Part shown: piece after piece, positions 8,066 through 16,627 of the stretch
Numbering within the stretch: the first letter of the stretch is position 1
Layout: each line of letters starts with the position of its first letter
Source: Clostridia bacterium
GTDB lineage: Bacteria; Bacillota; Clostridia; UMGS1810
Direction: 5' to 3'
Assembly: GCA_017397885.1 (NCBI GenBank)
Contig: JAFQHQ010000133.1
Span: 1 to 44,198, forward strand
Length of the DNA stretch: 44,198 nt
The notes under the pieces: model-generated
The model's database searches: none
Told to the model about the DNA's origin: nothing
What the model saw: only the letters and a program-made list of their open reading frames with translations
Translations under genes and position numbers: made by a program

Positions 8066-9247
8066 TTATAAACCAAACATTTCAACACTTCGCTCCAAAA
8101 TACCGTTTAAATATGCAAGAGCAGTTCCGTAGTTTGTAAAAGGTATTCCGGCATCATTTGCCATATTCATACGACTAATCACTTCTCTTTCGGTTATCAT
8201 GCAACCGCCGCAATGAATAATCAGACTGTAGGGCGAAAGATCATCGGGGAAGGAGCTGCCCGAAACAAATTCAAATTGTGGATTTGAATTTGTGAACTGT
8301 CTTATTTTAGCAGGAAGCTTAACCGTACCGATGTCTTCACACTGACGGTGATGAGTACAACCTTCACAAACCAAAATTTTATCTTCGGACTTAATCTCCA
8401 AAAGCTTTTTTGCACTTTTTACCGCAATATCCAAAAACCCTTTCATTCGTGCCATCAGAATGGAGAAAGATGTCAGTCTGATATCACAAGGTGTTTCTTT
8501 GCTGACCTTTGCAAAAACCTGAGAATCGCAAACGACCAGCGCCGGCTTTTCGCCAAGCTTTTTAAGAAGAGGTGCATATTCATCGCTCTGACAAACCATC
8601 GCCACAGCGCCGTGGTCAAGAATATCTCTTATGACCTGTTGCTGGGGCAAAATAATTCTGCCTTTTGGTGCTGATGAATCGATGGGACAAACAAGAACAA
8701 CAGTGTCTCCCTTTTTAACTAGATCTCCCACAAGCAACACTTCTTTTTCGCTATCACGTGCAAAAGCTGCTATTTTTTCTTTAAGTTCTTCAATACCTTC
8801 TCCGGTTTTAGCCGAAACAAAAATCTCTCCGTCTGCATTTTTCTTATCAGCACAAAGATCGCTTTTGTTTTTTGCAATTATGTATGGTATTTTTCGTTTT
8901 TCAAAGTCTGATATCATCATTTTTTCATCATCGGAAAGTATTTGTGATGCATCGCTCACCAAAACAGCCACATCCGTTTTTGAAAGAATGTTTTTTGTTT
9001 TTTCTATTCTTTTTTCTCCAAGCTCCCCCACATCGTCAATCCCGGCTGTGTCAATTATGACAACCGGTCCAAGCGGAAGAAGCTCCATTGATTTTTGAAC
9101 AGGGTCGGTGGTTGTGCCCGCATAATGGGACACAACCGACATTTCCTGATTTGTTATTTTGTTTACAAGACTTGATTTGCCGGCATTGCGAAGTCCGAAA
9201 AATGCAATGTGAACTCTGTTTGCCGACGGGGTTGAATTTAAACTCAT
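8066..9247 (-). CDS. hydF: [FeFe]-hydrogenase H-cluster maturation GTPase HydF
   Basis: 393 aa. HydF is the scaffold on which the 2Fe subcluster of [FeFe] hydrogenase is built. The N-terminal GTPase domain shows GLRNAGKSS (18-26), DTAGIDD (66-72) and NKSD (127-130). The C-terminal metal-binding part has C294, C297, H299 and then HCGGC with C346 and C349, matching the HydF CxHx(~45-53)HCxxC iron-sulfur signature. ATG 9247 is preceded by AAGGTG at 8 nt. It lies 59 nt after a TM1266-type gene, a common partner. hydE, hydG and a hydrogenase are not in the window. Confidence 0.95.
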   Translation of the reverse strand: MSLNSTPSANRVHIAFFGLRNAGKSSLVNKITNQEMSVVSHYAGTTTDPVQKSMELLPLGPVVIIDTAGIDDVGELGEKRIEKTKNILSKTDVAVLVSDASQILSDDEKMMISDFEKRKIPYIIAKNKSDLCADKKNADGEIFVSAKTGEGIEELKEKIAAFARDSEKEVLLVGDLVKKGDTVVLVCPIDSSAPKGRIILPQQQVIRDILDHGAVAMVCQSDEYAPLLKKLGEKPALVVCDSQVFAKVSKETPCDIRLTSFSILMARMKGFLDIAVKSAKKLLEIKSEDKILVCEGCTHHRQCEDIGTVKLPAKIRQFTNSNPQFEFVSGSSFPDDLSPYSLIIHCGGCMITEREVISRMNMANDAGIPFTNYGTALAYLNGILERSVEMFGL

Positions 9248-9306
9248 GTCATTGTCACCTTGCCTTAGTTTCCGTCTGCAGTCTTGACACCCTCAATTAT
9301 AAATTG

Positions 9307-9573
9307 TTAGTTATCAAGACTATCGGTAATTATTTTTGAGTATGCCGCTTTGGCACTCACTCCGTTGATATTGCCGATTTTTCCCGACAAAGCGCTGATG
9401 ATATCCTGAGGAGCATCAACTGCGATGCTTATAATGTGAATATCCTTTTCTCTGTAGGGAATACCCATTCTGCCGATGATATGTCTGCCATATTCATGCA
9501 AAACGGCATTAAGCTCATCAACCGAGTCCATGTTTTCAACAATTATTCCGATTACTGCTACTCTTTTTTCCAT
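9307..9573 (-). CDS. TM1266-type iron-only hydrogenase system regulator
   Basis: 88 aa with an ACT-like/NikR-C-terminal-like ferredoxin-fold pattern (VAVIGIIVENMDSVDELNAVLHEYG, then GIPYREKDIHIISIAVDAP and GKIGNINGVSAKAAYSK). This matches the small putative regulator that commonly accompanies hydEFG. The start is ATG 9573 with GGAGG 6 nt upstream; longer in-frame readings overlap the previous gene. It is placed between a TSCPD protein and hydF in one minus-strand unit. A regulatory role is family annotation, not shown by the sequence. Confidence 0.85.
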   Translation of the reverse strand: MEKRVAVIGIIVENMDSVDELNAVLHEYGRHIIGRMGIPYREKDIHIISIAVDAPQDIISALSGKIGNINGVSAKAAYSKIITDSLDN

Positions 9574-9605
9574 GTTACGCCTCCATCGTTTATCTGAAAT
9601 CAGAT

Positions 9606-9857
9606 TTATTCCTGCGAAATGGCTTTCTTCACTGCCATGGCAAGCTGATCGGGACATGATGTGGATTTGAATCCGCATTTAATACCCGAAAGAAGCGAAA
9701 TGACATCTTCGGCGTTTCTGCCCTCACACATTTTTGCAAGCCCCTGAGTGTTGCCTGCACAGCCTCCCGTGAAGATCACGTTTTTCACGATGCCGTCTTC
9801 AACATCAAAGCTGATGTTTCTGGAGCATACGCCACTCGGACGATAATCAAATTTCAT
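9606..9857 (-). CDS. TSCPD domain-containing protein (TIGR03905-like)
   Basis: 83 aa. It has the eponymous TSCPD pentapeptide (66-70) and cysteines at 11, 33, 44, 61 and 68, which could bind metal. This small family resembles the C-terminal domain of some B12-dependent ribonucleotide reductases; its function as a stand-alone protein is unknown. GAGG lies 8 nt before ATG 9857. It is the first gene of the TSCPD-TM1266-hydF unit. Confidence 0.88.
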   Translation of the reverse strand: MKFDYRPSGVCSRNISFDVEDGIVKNVIFTGGCAGNTQGLAKMCEGRNAEDVISLLSGIKCGFKSTSCPDQLAMAVKKAISQE

Positions 9858-9910
9858 TTTTGAAACCTCACTTCACATATATTATGGATAATTTTTCGTA
9901 TAATATTCTT

Positions 9911-12373
9911 TTAGTCAGCATAAATGTCATAAAGCAAAATTGATGCGTCATTTATACCTTCGTGACAAAGCTCAACCGACACAATTTTCTTTTCAGGGTG
10001 CGGATTTTCCCAGGGACGGGCAAAAAGAGCATAGTCCATGCCGTCTGCGGTCTTTGACATAATCGGCTCGCTAAAGCAGGTTGCAAGATAGCCCTCGTGC
10101 CTGAAAAGAGGCGATGAAAGCGGCTTTGCATATGCACGGTCATATTCTGCAATATCTCTGCCATAGCAAATTGAAGCCTCGCAAGATGTGGAATCGGCAT
10201 AATTTATTTTGTAGTGTCCGATGGAGTGAAGCTTTTTCCACGGAATTCTGCCTGCGGTTTTGTCGGTTGACTGAACAAACCAGAGGTTATTTGCCATTAT
10301 ATCCAGATTTACCGACTTTGTTTCGCCGTGTACCACTTTAACTGCTCCATCGATTTCGTGTCTGATATCATAAGGAACACAATCTGCACATTTTTCAAAT
10401 TCAAGCTTTTTCGCATTTGAAAAATCCGCAAAGTTTTGACGGAGTTTTTTCATTGTCATGCTTGAATATTTGTTAGCCAAAAGGGTGTAGGTATTTCTCA
10501 TTTCCTCATGATAGGTTTCGTTCCACATCATATTTGCCGAATATATAAATTCAAAAATTTTACCCTCATAGCAATATACATCTTCGCTGCAGTTAACCCA
10601 AGCCGAAACCTCAGCGCCACGCCAGCCGGGGGTTGTTTTTCTCTCATTGAAGCGGGGATAGTGGCTTGAATAGAAATTGCCTATCATATATTCAAATCCG
10701 TGATCTGCCAAAATTCCTTCCGTGTTCTCGTCAAGATGGAAGTACCATGTGAAAGGCAGGCACAAAACATCCTTTGGAATGAGATCGATTGCACCGGGAA
10801 TTGAATATGTTTCTTTAACAATCATGTCCGACCACATCATTGTTTTGAGACCTTTTGAAGCAATGTAGTCGTGCATGTTGGTAACTTCGTCGGCAAAAAG
10901 CTTTTCAACGGGAACTTTACTGCATTTTTCGCACTTACCGTAGGTGTAGATTTCATCATGACCGATGTGTATGTATTTTTCGGGGCGAATTACCTCGCAA
11001 ACCTCATCAATAATATCGTGGAAAACCTTGTAATAATCTTCATGCAAAGGACACATACAATGGTGATAAAAGGAAGTTGGTCTTTCATCAGCACCATATT
11101 CATCGCCGTCTGCATTGTCGGAATACTCCGGTTCTGCAAGGTGTGGATATGCCATTGTTACATACTGAACATGACCAAATGTCTGAATCTCTGCGGCAAT
11201 TTCCAGTCCAAAACTTCTGATGTATTCACAGATTTCTCTCACTTCGTCTTGAGTATAAGGCACATCACCAAGGAATCCGTAGTGAGCAGGGCAGGGCCAT
11301 AGACCTTTTTCATAGTTTTGAACAGCCTCAAGCCATGCTTCGTTAATTTTGGGATGTCTCTTATATTCCATCATGGCAGAAATCTGCAAAATTACGGTGT
11401 TGTATCCGAGAGGTACATACACATATTTTACAAGACGTTTAAAAAATTCAAGGCCTTTTTTTGCGGGCAGTGCTACGTGTGCGCCTCTTATTTCCATGAA
11501 AGGCGCATCTTTAATGACAGCGCACTTTATCCCCATTGGTGTACAAAGCTGCAAAAGCTTTGCCGCCGCATATACAAATCCTCTCTTTGAATTTGACGAA
11601 ACCGTTGCACCCGAGGGTGTCACTTCAATTTCAAAAGCTTCGTCTGCCATGTCTTTTTTAACAAATCTGATATTTCCGTCATCGGCAACTTTTGCTTTGT
11701 CGCACAAAGCTCCGTCAAGATAATACTGTGCTCCTGCAAGAGCCTCGGGATCACCCACAAAAATGCCTGTTATGTCTGTCAAAAGCTCATCTTTAATTTC
11801 CATTTGGGTAGGAATGGGATATATTGCCTCATCGGTATCTAATGCACCGAAAATTTTCATGTTTCCGATTGCAATGTGCAGGTAGTCTGCATCAAGACGA
11901 AGAATGATGTGACTTGAATTCACTCCAACGCCAACCGTAATCGGAGGATAATCCTCTGCATCGGATTCGTCATATTTTATTGTACCATCGGCATTCATGT
12001 TTACTCTTTTGTTTGATGCCGAAATGTTTCTTCCGCACTCACCAAAATGTTTTCCAACAGGTCTTTCGCCTTCACCTGTTACACTTAGTACGGTAATCTT
12101 TCTTATCTGAGAGAATGGTTTTAATTCAAAAACCAAACTATCCACAAAGCATTCTTTATCAAAAATAAAATGTACATCAACACCGCTGTGTCCGATTGCA
12201 GGGCCTGCAAAACCAATAAAATCGCAAAAAAGCTTGCCATCTGCACCATAGCATTATTTTTCATAATCTTCCGGCATTAGAGCAGGATAGATAGGTTTAT
12301 CCATACCTCTCTCGGTGTAGTAATATGAAACCGAAACCGGTAAATTTTTGTCATTTAAAGAACCAATGTACAT
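9911..12373 (-). pseudogene. GH20-like beta-N-acetylhexosaminidase gene interrupted by an in-frame TAA
   Basis: The full frame starts at ATG 12373 (AGGAGAT 7 nt upstream) and would encode about 820 residues, but codon 40 (12254-12256) is TAA. Reading continues in the same frame with protein-like sequence (CYGADGKLFCDFIGFAGPAIGHSG), so this is a point nonsense change, not a frameshift. The first possible restart is GTG 12145, which has no good ribosome site; from it 744 residues follow. Domains: an N-terminal beta-sandwich-like part, a GH20b zincin-like domain (around GFVYAAAKLLQLC), then a GH20-type barrel with AEIQTFGH and the acid pair in HIGHDE (469-474 of the full frame; the usual motif has Gly where this has His472). 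GH20 enzymes release terminal N-acetylhexosamines. There is no signal peptide. It could be a true pseudogene or an assembly error. Confidence 0.82.
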
Positions 12374-12448
12374 ATTTATCATCTCCTAAATATATTAAAT
12401 GTTTACAATAATATCGAGACTGTTGCTGATAATTTGCATCGATTAATT

Positions 12449-13192
12449 TTATTTACTGTCTTTTATTATGTATCCCGCAATCTTTTCAACACCTCTCAAG
12501 GGACCGTCCTTTTCGTTGCCCCACTCGCTCGAATGATTGCGATAGTCAAATTTCAATGTAAAATTGTGAACATCTTGCGCTACGCGATTGAGTTCATTTT
12601 CTTCTTTTTCACACAACATAACGCAAAACTCTTTATATTTTTTACTTCCGAGATGAATTTTTGCATTTTCAAGAAGTACAACAAAGTGTTCAAGGCAAAA
12701 GCCTTTTGACATTTTCATCTTCATTTTAAATTCATCATCATTCTCCCACATCCAAAAAAGCACCCTTACATACCTTTCCATGGTCGAATGAATCTTTTCA
12801 CAAACAACACATGACGAAAGCGTTGATTTCATCAATGAAAGAGCACCGAAAACACCGTCATTTTTTTTGCGACAAAAAATTGATGTTTTTTCTGTCATAG
12901 CAATTCCTGCCGCATCTTTTATTGTTTTTAATTCAGATTTCAACTCATCAAGATGAGTCTCCAGAACAAGAGCAAGACTAAGCTTGTTTGGCTTTTTATA
13001 CATCAATCCAAAGTGCTTGTTGCAATAACCTTTTTCATTGGACAGCACCCTATAATCGGGTTCCATCATTGCCGCTCCGATAGCATATTCTACAGCTTCG
13101 TCCTCAAGCTTTTTCGCCAAAGTACAAAGGGGACATTCTGAATGCTTGTCAAAAGCCTCATTAACCGGAATGGTATATATTCTGTCTTTCAC
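12449..13192 (-). CDS. DUF6062-like protein with two CxxC/CxxH modules
   Basis: 247 aa, no membrane segment. The protein has two similar cysteine modules: C20xxC23...C57xxH60 and C128xxC131...C166xxH169, with 33- and 34-residue gaps, so it looks like a duplicated zinc- or metal-binding domain. I believe it belongs to the DUF6062 family; function unknown. The start is taken as GTG 13192, preceded by GGAAGGTGA at 6 nt and located 4 nt after the ksgA stop, which indicates co-transcription with ksgA. A longer in-frame reading would overlap ksgA. Confidence 0.82.
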   Translation of the reverse strand: MKDRIYTIPVNEAFDKHSECPLCTLAKKLEDEAVEYAIGAAMMEPDYRVLSNEKGYCNKHFGLMYKKPNKLSLALVLETHLDELKSELKTIKDAAGIAMTEKTSIFCRKKNDGVFGALSLMKSTLSSCVVCEKIHSTMERYVRVLFWMWENDDEFKMKMKMSKGFCLEHFVVLLENAKIHLGSKKYKEFCVMLCEKEENELNRVAQDVHNFTLKFDYRNHSSEWGNEKDGPLRGVEKIAGYIIKDSK

Positions 13193-13196
13193 ATTA

Positions 13197-14063
13197 TCAC
13201 CTTCCCGCAAAAATCCCATTCGAAATATCGGCAAATTCCGAGAGTGACAAGGTTTCTCCTCGACGTTTTTCATCTATGCCGCATTTCTGAAGCACTTTTA
13301 AAATGTCCTCTTTCCCGAGCGGAATTGACGGTGAGTTTGAAAGCGCATTCAAAAGAGTTTTTCTCCGCTGACCAAACGACGCCTTAACCACCTTAAAATA
13401 GCCTGCCTCGTCAGCCACATCAACCGGAGGCTTTTCTCTGAGTTTAAGTTTAATAACACTTGAGGATACCTTTGGCTGAGGAATAAATGACGAAGGAGGA
13501 ACGGTGGTGATGATTTGAGGTTCGCTGTAATAGTTCACAGCCACACTGAGAGCACCGTAATCCTTTGTTGACGGTTTTGCCGCAATGCGATCGGCAACCT
13601 CTTTTTGAATCATTATGGTGAGCGAATCCACATTAAGCCGGGATTCAAGCACATTCATTATTATGGGAGTGGTAATGTAGTAGGGCAGATTTGCTGCAAT
13701 TTTTACAATTCCGTCATCAAATTCCTCGCTGATTATTTTTTTCAGGTCTGTTTTAAGCACATCGGCATTAATGATTTTGAGATTGTCAAAATCCGAAAGA
13801 TTATCCTGCAAAATCGGAATTGCACTTTGATCTATTTCAATACACACAACCTTCTTTGCCGCCATGCACAGCCGTTGAGTAAGCGTTCCGAACCCGGGGC
13901 CGATTTCAATAACATTGGTTTCGGCATCAATTTCGGCTCCGGAAACAATTTTTGTCAAAACATTTTCATCGGTGAGAAAATTCTGCCCAAGGGATTTTGA
14001 AAATTTGAATCCGCTTTTTTCAAGAATATCCCTAATCACACTTATAGATGCAAGATTTTTCAT
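13197..14063 (-). CDS. rsmA: 16S rRNA dimethyladenosine transferase KsgA/RsmA
   Basis: 288 aa from ATG 14063. It dimethylates two adjacent adenines in helix 45 of 16S rRNA, late in small-subunit assembly. Visible: SLGQNFL (24-30), the SAM-binding EIGPGFGTLT (53-62), the acidic VVCIEIDQ (72-79) and the catalytic NLPYYIT (125-131). GGAG lies 11 nt upstream; a GTG at 14075 overlaps that site and is unlikely. The gene follows divIVA by 17 nt. Confidence 0.95.
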   Translation of the reverse strand: MKNLASISVIRDILEKSGFKFSKSLGQNFLTDENVLTKIVSGAEIDAETNVIEIGPGFGTLTQRLCMAAKKVVCIEIDQSAIPILQDNLSDFDNLKIINADVLKTDLKKIISEEFDDGIVKIAANLPYYITTPIIMNVLESRLNVDSLTIMIQKEVADRIAAKPSTKDYGALSVAVNYYSEPQIITTVPPSSFIPQPKVSSSVIKLKLREKPPVDVADEAGYFKVVKASFGQRRKTLLNALSNSPSIPLGKEDILKVLQKCGIDEKRRGETLSLSEFADISNGIFAGR

Positions 14064-14080
14064 ATTAAAGTGCACTCCGT

Positions 14081-14545
14081 TCAGATTGTTGTTTTTTCCA
14101 TAGATTCTTTTGCTTTCTCCAAAGAATTTATCTGAAGTGTAAATTCGGCTTTTGAATGCTCCATAAAGCGTGAAATTTCTGTTTTTAACGCCTCATATCT
14201 GGCAGTAAGCGACTCCAGACGGTTTGTTGCTTTCTCAATAATTTCTCTGGATTTTATGTTGGCTTCCGCAACAATGGAATCCGCTTCACTTCTGGCAGCT
14301 GCCGTAAGCTGCTCGGCAGAACTTTGAGCAACAACCAAAGTGTTTTTCATGGTTTCTTCAATGGATGCGTATGTTTCAATCTGCTTATTTAAAGCTTTAA
14401 TTTTATCGTTTGAATCATTTACTGTTTTATAAAGTTTTTCATAATTTTTCAAAATTTCGTCCATAAAAGCATCGACTTCTGCCTTTTTATATCCGAGAGC
14501 CGATGTCGAAAATTTGGTTGTCTTAATATCCAGGGGGGTTAACAT
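14081..14545 (-). CDS. divIVA: DivIVA-type cell division/polarity protein
   Basis: 154 aa. The N-terminal LTPLDIKTTKFSTSALGYKKAEVDAFMDEI is the membrane-curvature-sensing lipid-binding segment of DivIVA; the rest is coiled coil. It localises division or polar proteins at the septum. ATG 14545 has GAGAGGTG 8 nt upstream. It follows ylmH, as in the conserved ylmE-sepF-ylmG-ylmH-divIVA cluster; the 101-nt gap holds a small hairpin (14608-14632) without a T-run, so its expression may be partly independent. Confidence 0.92.
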   Translation of the reverse strand: MLTPLDIKTTKFSTSALGYKKAEVDAFMDEILKNYEKLYKTVNDSNDKIKALNKQIETYASIEETMKNTLVVAQSSAEQLTAAARSEADSIVAEANIKSREIIEKATNRLESLTARYEALKTEISRFMEHSKAEFTLQINSLEKAKESMEKTTI

Positions 14546-14646
14546 GTATAACACACCTCTCTTTTGTATAATATATCAAATCCATAAAACGGTTTATAAC
14601 CTAGTCTTAACCAACATTAAAAACGTCGGTTAGTAAAAATATTCAA

Positions 14647-15414
14647 TCAGGCATACTTGCTTATGTCTATATGAATTCTGCCTTTTTTTGTTAGTTTTTC
14701 ATCGGTGTTGATAAGATACTTTCCAAAACCTCTGACAGTAATAACATCATTATCTTTGACTCCTTGACTGACCGAGGTCGCTTCTTTGTAATTATGACTG
14801 ACAAGTGAGCGCCCGATAAGCTCAGCGGCTACACCACGTGATTTTGAAATCGCCGAAGCCACAACCGCATCCAGACGAAGCGACGAAACAGTTGATGACC
14901 TTTTTTCAAAATTTCGCTCCATATTTTTGGCATCATCACCGTTACATCTTGAAACACTCACTCCCGAATTGGCAATTTTGGTAAGATTGTCCGAAATGTA
15001 ATCTGCAATCTCTTCTAAACAAAAGAGCACTGCACCATCATCTTTTACAAGAATATCTCCCACAAGTTCACGTTTTATTCCCAGAGAAAGAACCGAGCCG
15101 AGATAATCTCTGTGAGATAGAGCGGTTTTTCCTTTTTGAACAATCTCAAGTGCGCAAAGGGGATATTCTTCATTTTGTCTTCCAAACGATGCCACCGTGC
15201 GTTCCGCACCATCATAACCGCCAAAAAAAGATATATCAACCTCCCCCTTGGGAAAACGCATTGAAATTTCGCGTGCCTCCAGGGGGGTGAGAAATTTTGT
15301 AAAAAGACATCTTCCCGAAAAAAGTGATTTTGTGTATGCATCGCAGGCTTTGGATAGACAAAGCCTGATTTCATCCGAATCGGATGTTGAAATTATTGTG
15401 TTTTTATTAATCAT
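14647..15414 (-). CDS. YlmH family S4-domain RNA-binding protein
   Basis: 255 aa. The N-terminal part contains the YlmH-type SFFGGYDGAERTVASF and DYLGSVLSLGIKRELVGDI stretches. The C-terminal S4 RNA-binding domain (about 180-250) contains RLDAVVASAISKSRGVAAELI and GFGKYLI. YlmH family proteins bind RNA or ribosomes. The gene begins 2 nt after sepF and has only a weak ribosome site, so translational coupling to sepF is likely. ylmG, usually between sepF and ylmH, is absent. Confidence 0.92.
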   Translation of the reverse strand: MINKNTIISTSDSDEIRLCLSKACDAYTKSLFSGRCLFTKFLTPLEAREISMRFPKGEVDISFFGGYDGAERTVASFGRQNEEYPLCALEIVQKGKTALSHRDYLGSVLSLGIKRELVGDILVKDDGAVLFCLEEIADYISDNLTKIANSGVSVSRCNGDDAKNMERNFEKRSSTVSSLRLDAVVASAISKSRGVAAELIGRSLVSHNYKEATSVSQGVKDNDVITVRGFGKYLINTDEKLTKKGRIHIDISKYA

Positions 15415-15416
15415 GA

Positions 15417-15890
15417 TTAAAAAGCATCAAAAATCCCCTGAGTTTTCAGTTCATCACTGAAATCACCCATTATACCCATGGTATTGGGAACAATCAAGAG
15501 AATTCCGCTGGAAACCTTTTGCATGCTTCCGTCAAGAGCAAATACCGCTCCGCTTAAAAAATCAAAGATTTTTCCTGCCACACCCGATTCGAGCTTTTCG
15601 AGATTTACAACAACAGGTTTTTTCACTTTGAGATGGTCCACAATTTCGGGAGCATCGTTGTAAGAAAGAGGCTGCACAACAACAACCTTAAGTTGCGCAG
15701 TCGCATTGATATTCACGACCTTGCTTCTTTTTGAAGATGCAGACGGAACAGGAATATCATCCGACACACTTCTTTTTCTTACAGGAACTGTTGCAGGTTC
15801 TTTTACGGGTTCTTCCGCAACTGCAACCTCCGCTTCGTTTTCATCGCTGAGTCCTATGGTGTTTTTCACCCAATTCATTATACCACCCAT
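15417..15890 (-). CDS. sepF: cell division protein SepF
   Basis: 157 aa. An N-terminal amphipathic start (MNWVKNTIGL) and a variable acidic/Pro linker precede the SepF core from about residue 70 (VVVVQPLSYNDAPEIVDHLKV, then the GKIFDFLSGAVFALDG and IVPNTM motifs). SepF anchors and shapes FtsZ filaments at the membrane. ATG 15890 has AAGGAGG 7 nt upstream. It is the second gene of the ylm division cluster. Confidence 0.95.
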   Translation of the reverse strand: MGGIMNWVKNTIGLSDENEAEVAVAEEPVKEPATVPVRKRSVSDDIPVPSASSKRSKVVNINATAQLKVVVVQPLSYNDAPEIVDHLKVKKPVVVNLEKLESGVAGKIFDFLSGAVFALDGSMQKVSSGILLIVPNTMGIMGDFSDELKTQGIFDAF

Positions 15891-15921
15891 GATAAATCCT
15901 CCTTTATATTAATATAATTTA

Positions 15922-16599
15922 TTATACATTAAACAATGACCGTCCGGGCCTTATGACAGTTGAGCCTTCCTCCACAGCTATGGCATAATCATCAGACATT
16001 CCCATAGAAAGGTATTCCATGCTCACATTGTCATATTTTTTGTTTGAAATGTCAACGGACAATTTTTTCAAAGCCGAAAAAACTTCCCTCAAAACATTCT
16101 CCGGGGCTCCGAGAGGTGCCATGGTCATGAGACCTCTTATGCGGACATGCTTGAGTGCGATAATATTCTCTATCAAAGAGAAAACCTCATCCGGATTAAC
16201 TCCGTCTTTGTTTTCTTCTCCGGAGTTAACCTCTATGAGAATATCCATAACCTTTCCGATTTTTTCACATTGACGGTCAATTTCCGTGGCAAGTTTAAGT
16301 GATTCAACCGAATGAATCATAGAAACTTTATCGGCAATATACTTTACCTTGTTTGACTGAAGATGCCCAATTATGTGCCATCTTACATTTTTGTCAACAT
16401 CATCATACTTGCTCATCAGTTCCTGCACTCTGTTTTCACCAATGTCTGTAATACCGAGAGATATGGCCTCGTTAATTTCATCGGCACTGCGTGTTTTTGT
16501 GACTGCAAGAACAAGAACCTCGTCGGGGTTTCGTCCTGTCTTTTCGCATGCCGTTTTTATGTTTTTGCGAATAACGCTAAGATTGTCTTTTATTGACAA
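15922..16599 (-). CDS. YggS/YlmE family PLP-binding protein
   Basis: 225 aa. A pyridoxal-phosphate homeostasis protein with a TIM-barrel fold. The PLP lysine is K35 in LAVTKTRS; IGENRVQE, HIIGHLQSNK and the C-terminal SMGMSDDYAIAVEEGSTVIRPG are family hallmarks. No enzymatic activity is established for the family. The start is TTG 16599, preceded by GAGAGGAG at 8 nt; no better ATG exists. First gene of the ylmE-sepF-ylmH-divIVA block. Confidence 0.94.
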   Translation of the reverse strand: MSIKDNLSVIRKNIKTACEKTGRNPDEVLVLAVTKTRSADEINEAISLGITDIGENRVQELMSKYDDVDKNVRWHIIGHLQSNKVKYIADKVSMIHSVESLKLATEIDRQCEKIGKVMDILIEVNSGEENKDGVNPDEVFSLIENIIALKHVRIRGLMTMAPLGAPENVLREVFSALKKLSVDISNKKYDNVSMEYLSMGMSDDYAIAVEEGSTVIRPGRSLFNV

Positions 16600-16627
16600 C
16601 TAAATCACTCCTCTCAAAATAAGCCCG

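Noticed and set aside
12254-12256. Stop-codon recoding (selenocysteine, pyrrolysine or ochre reassignment)
   Set aside because: The codon is TAA, not TGA or TAG, and TAA ends several normal genes in the window.
14608-14632. Terminator between ylmH and divIVA
   Set aside because: The 8-bp hairpin (one G:U pair) has no T-run on the minus strand.
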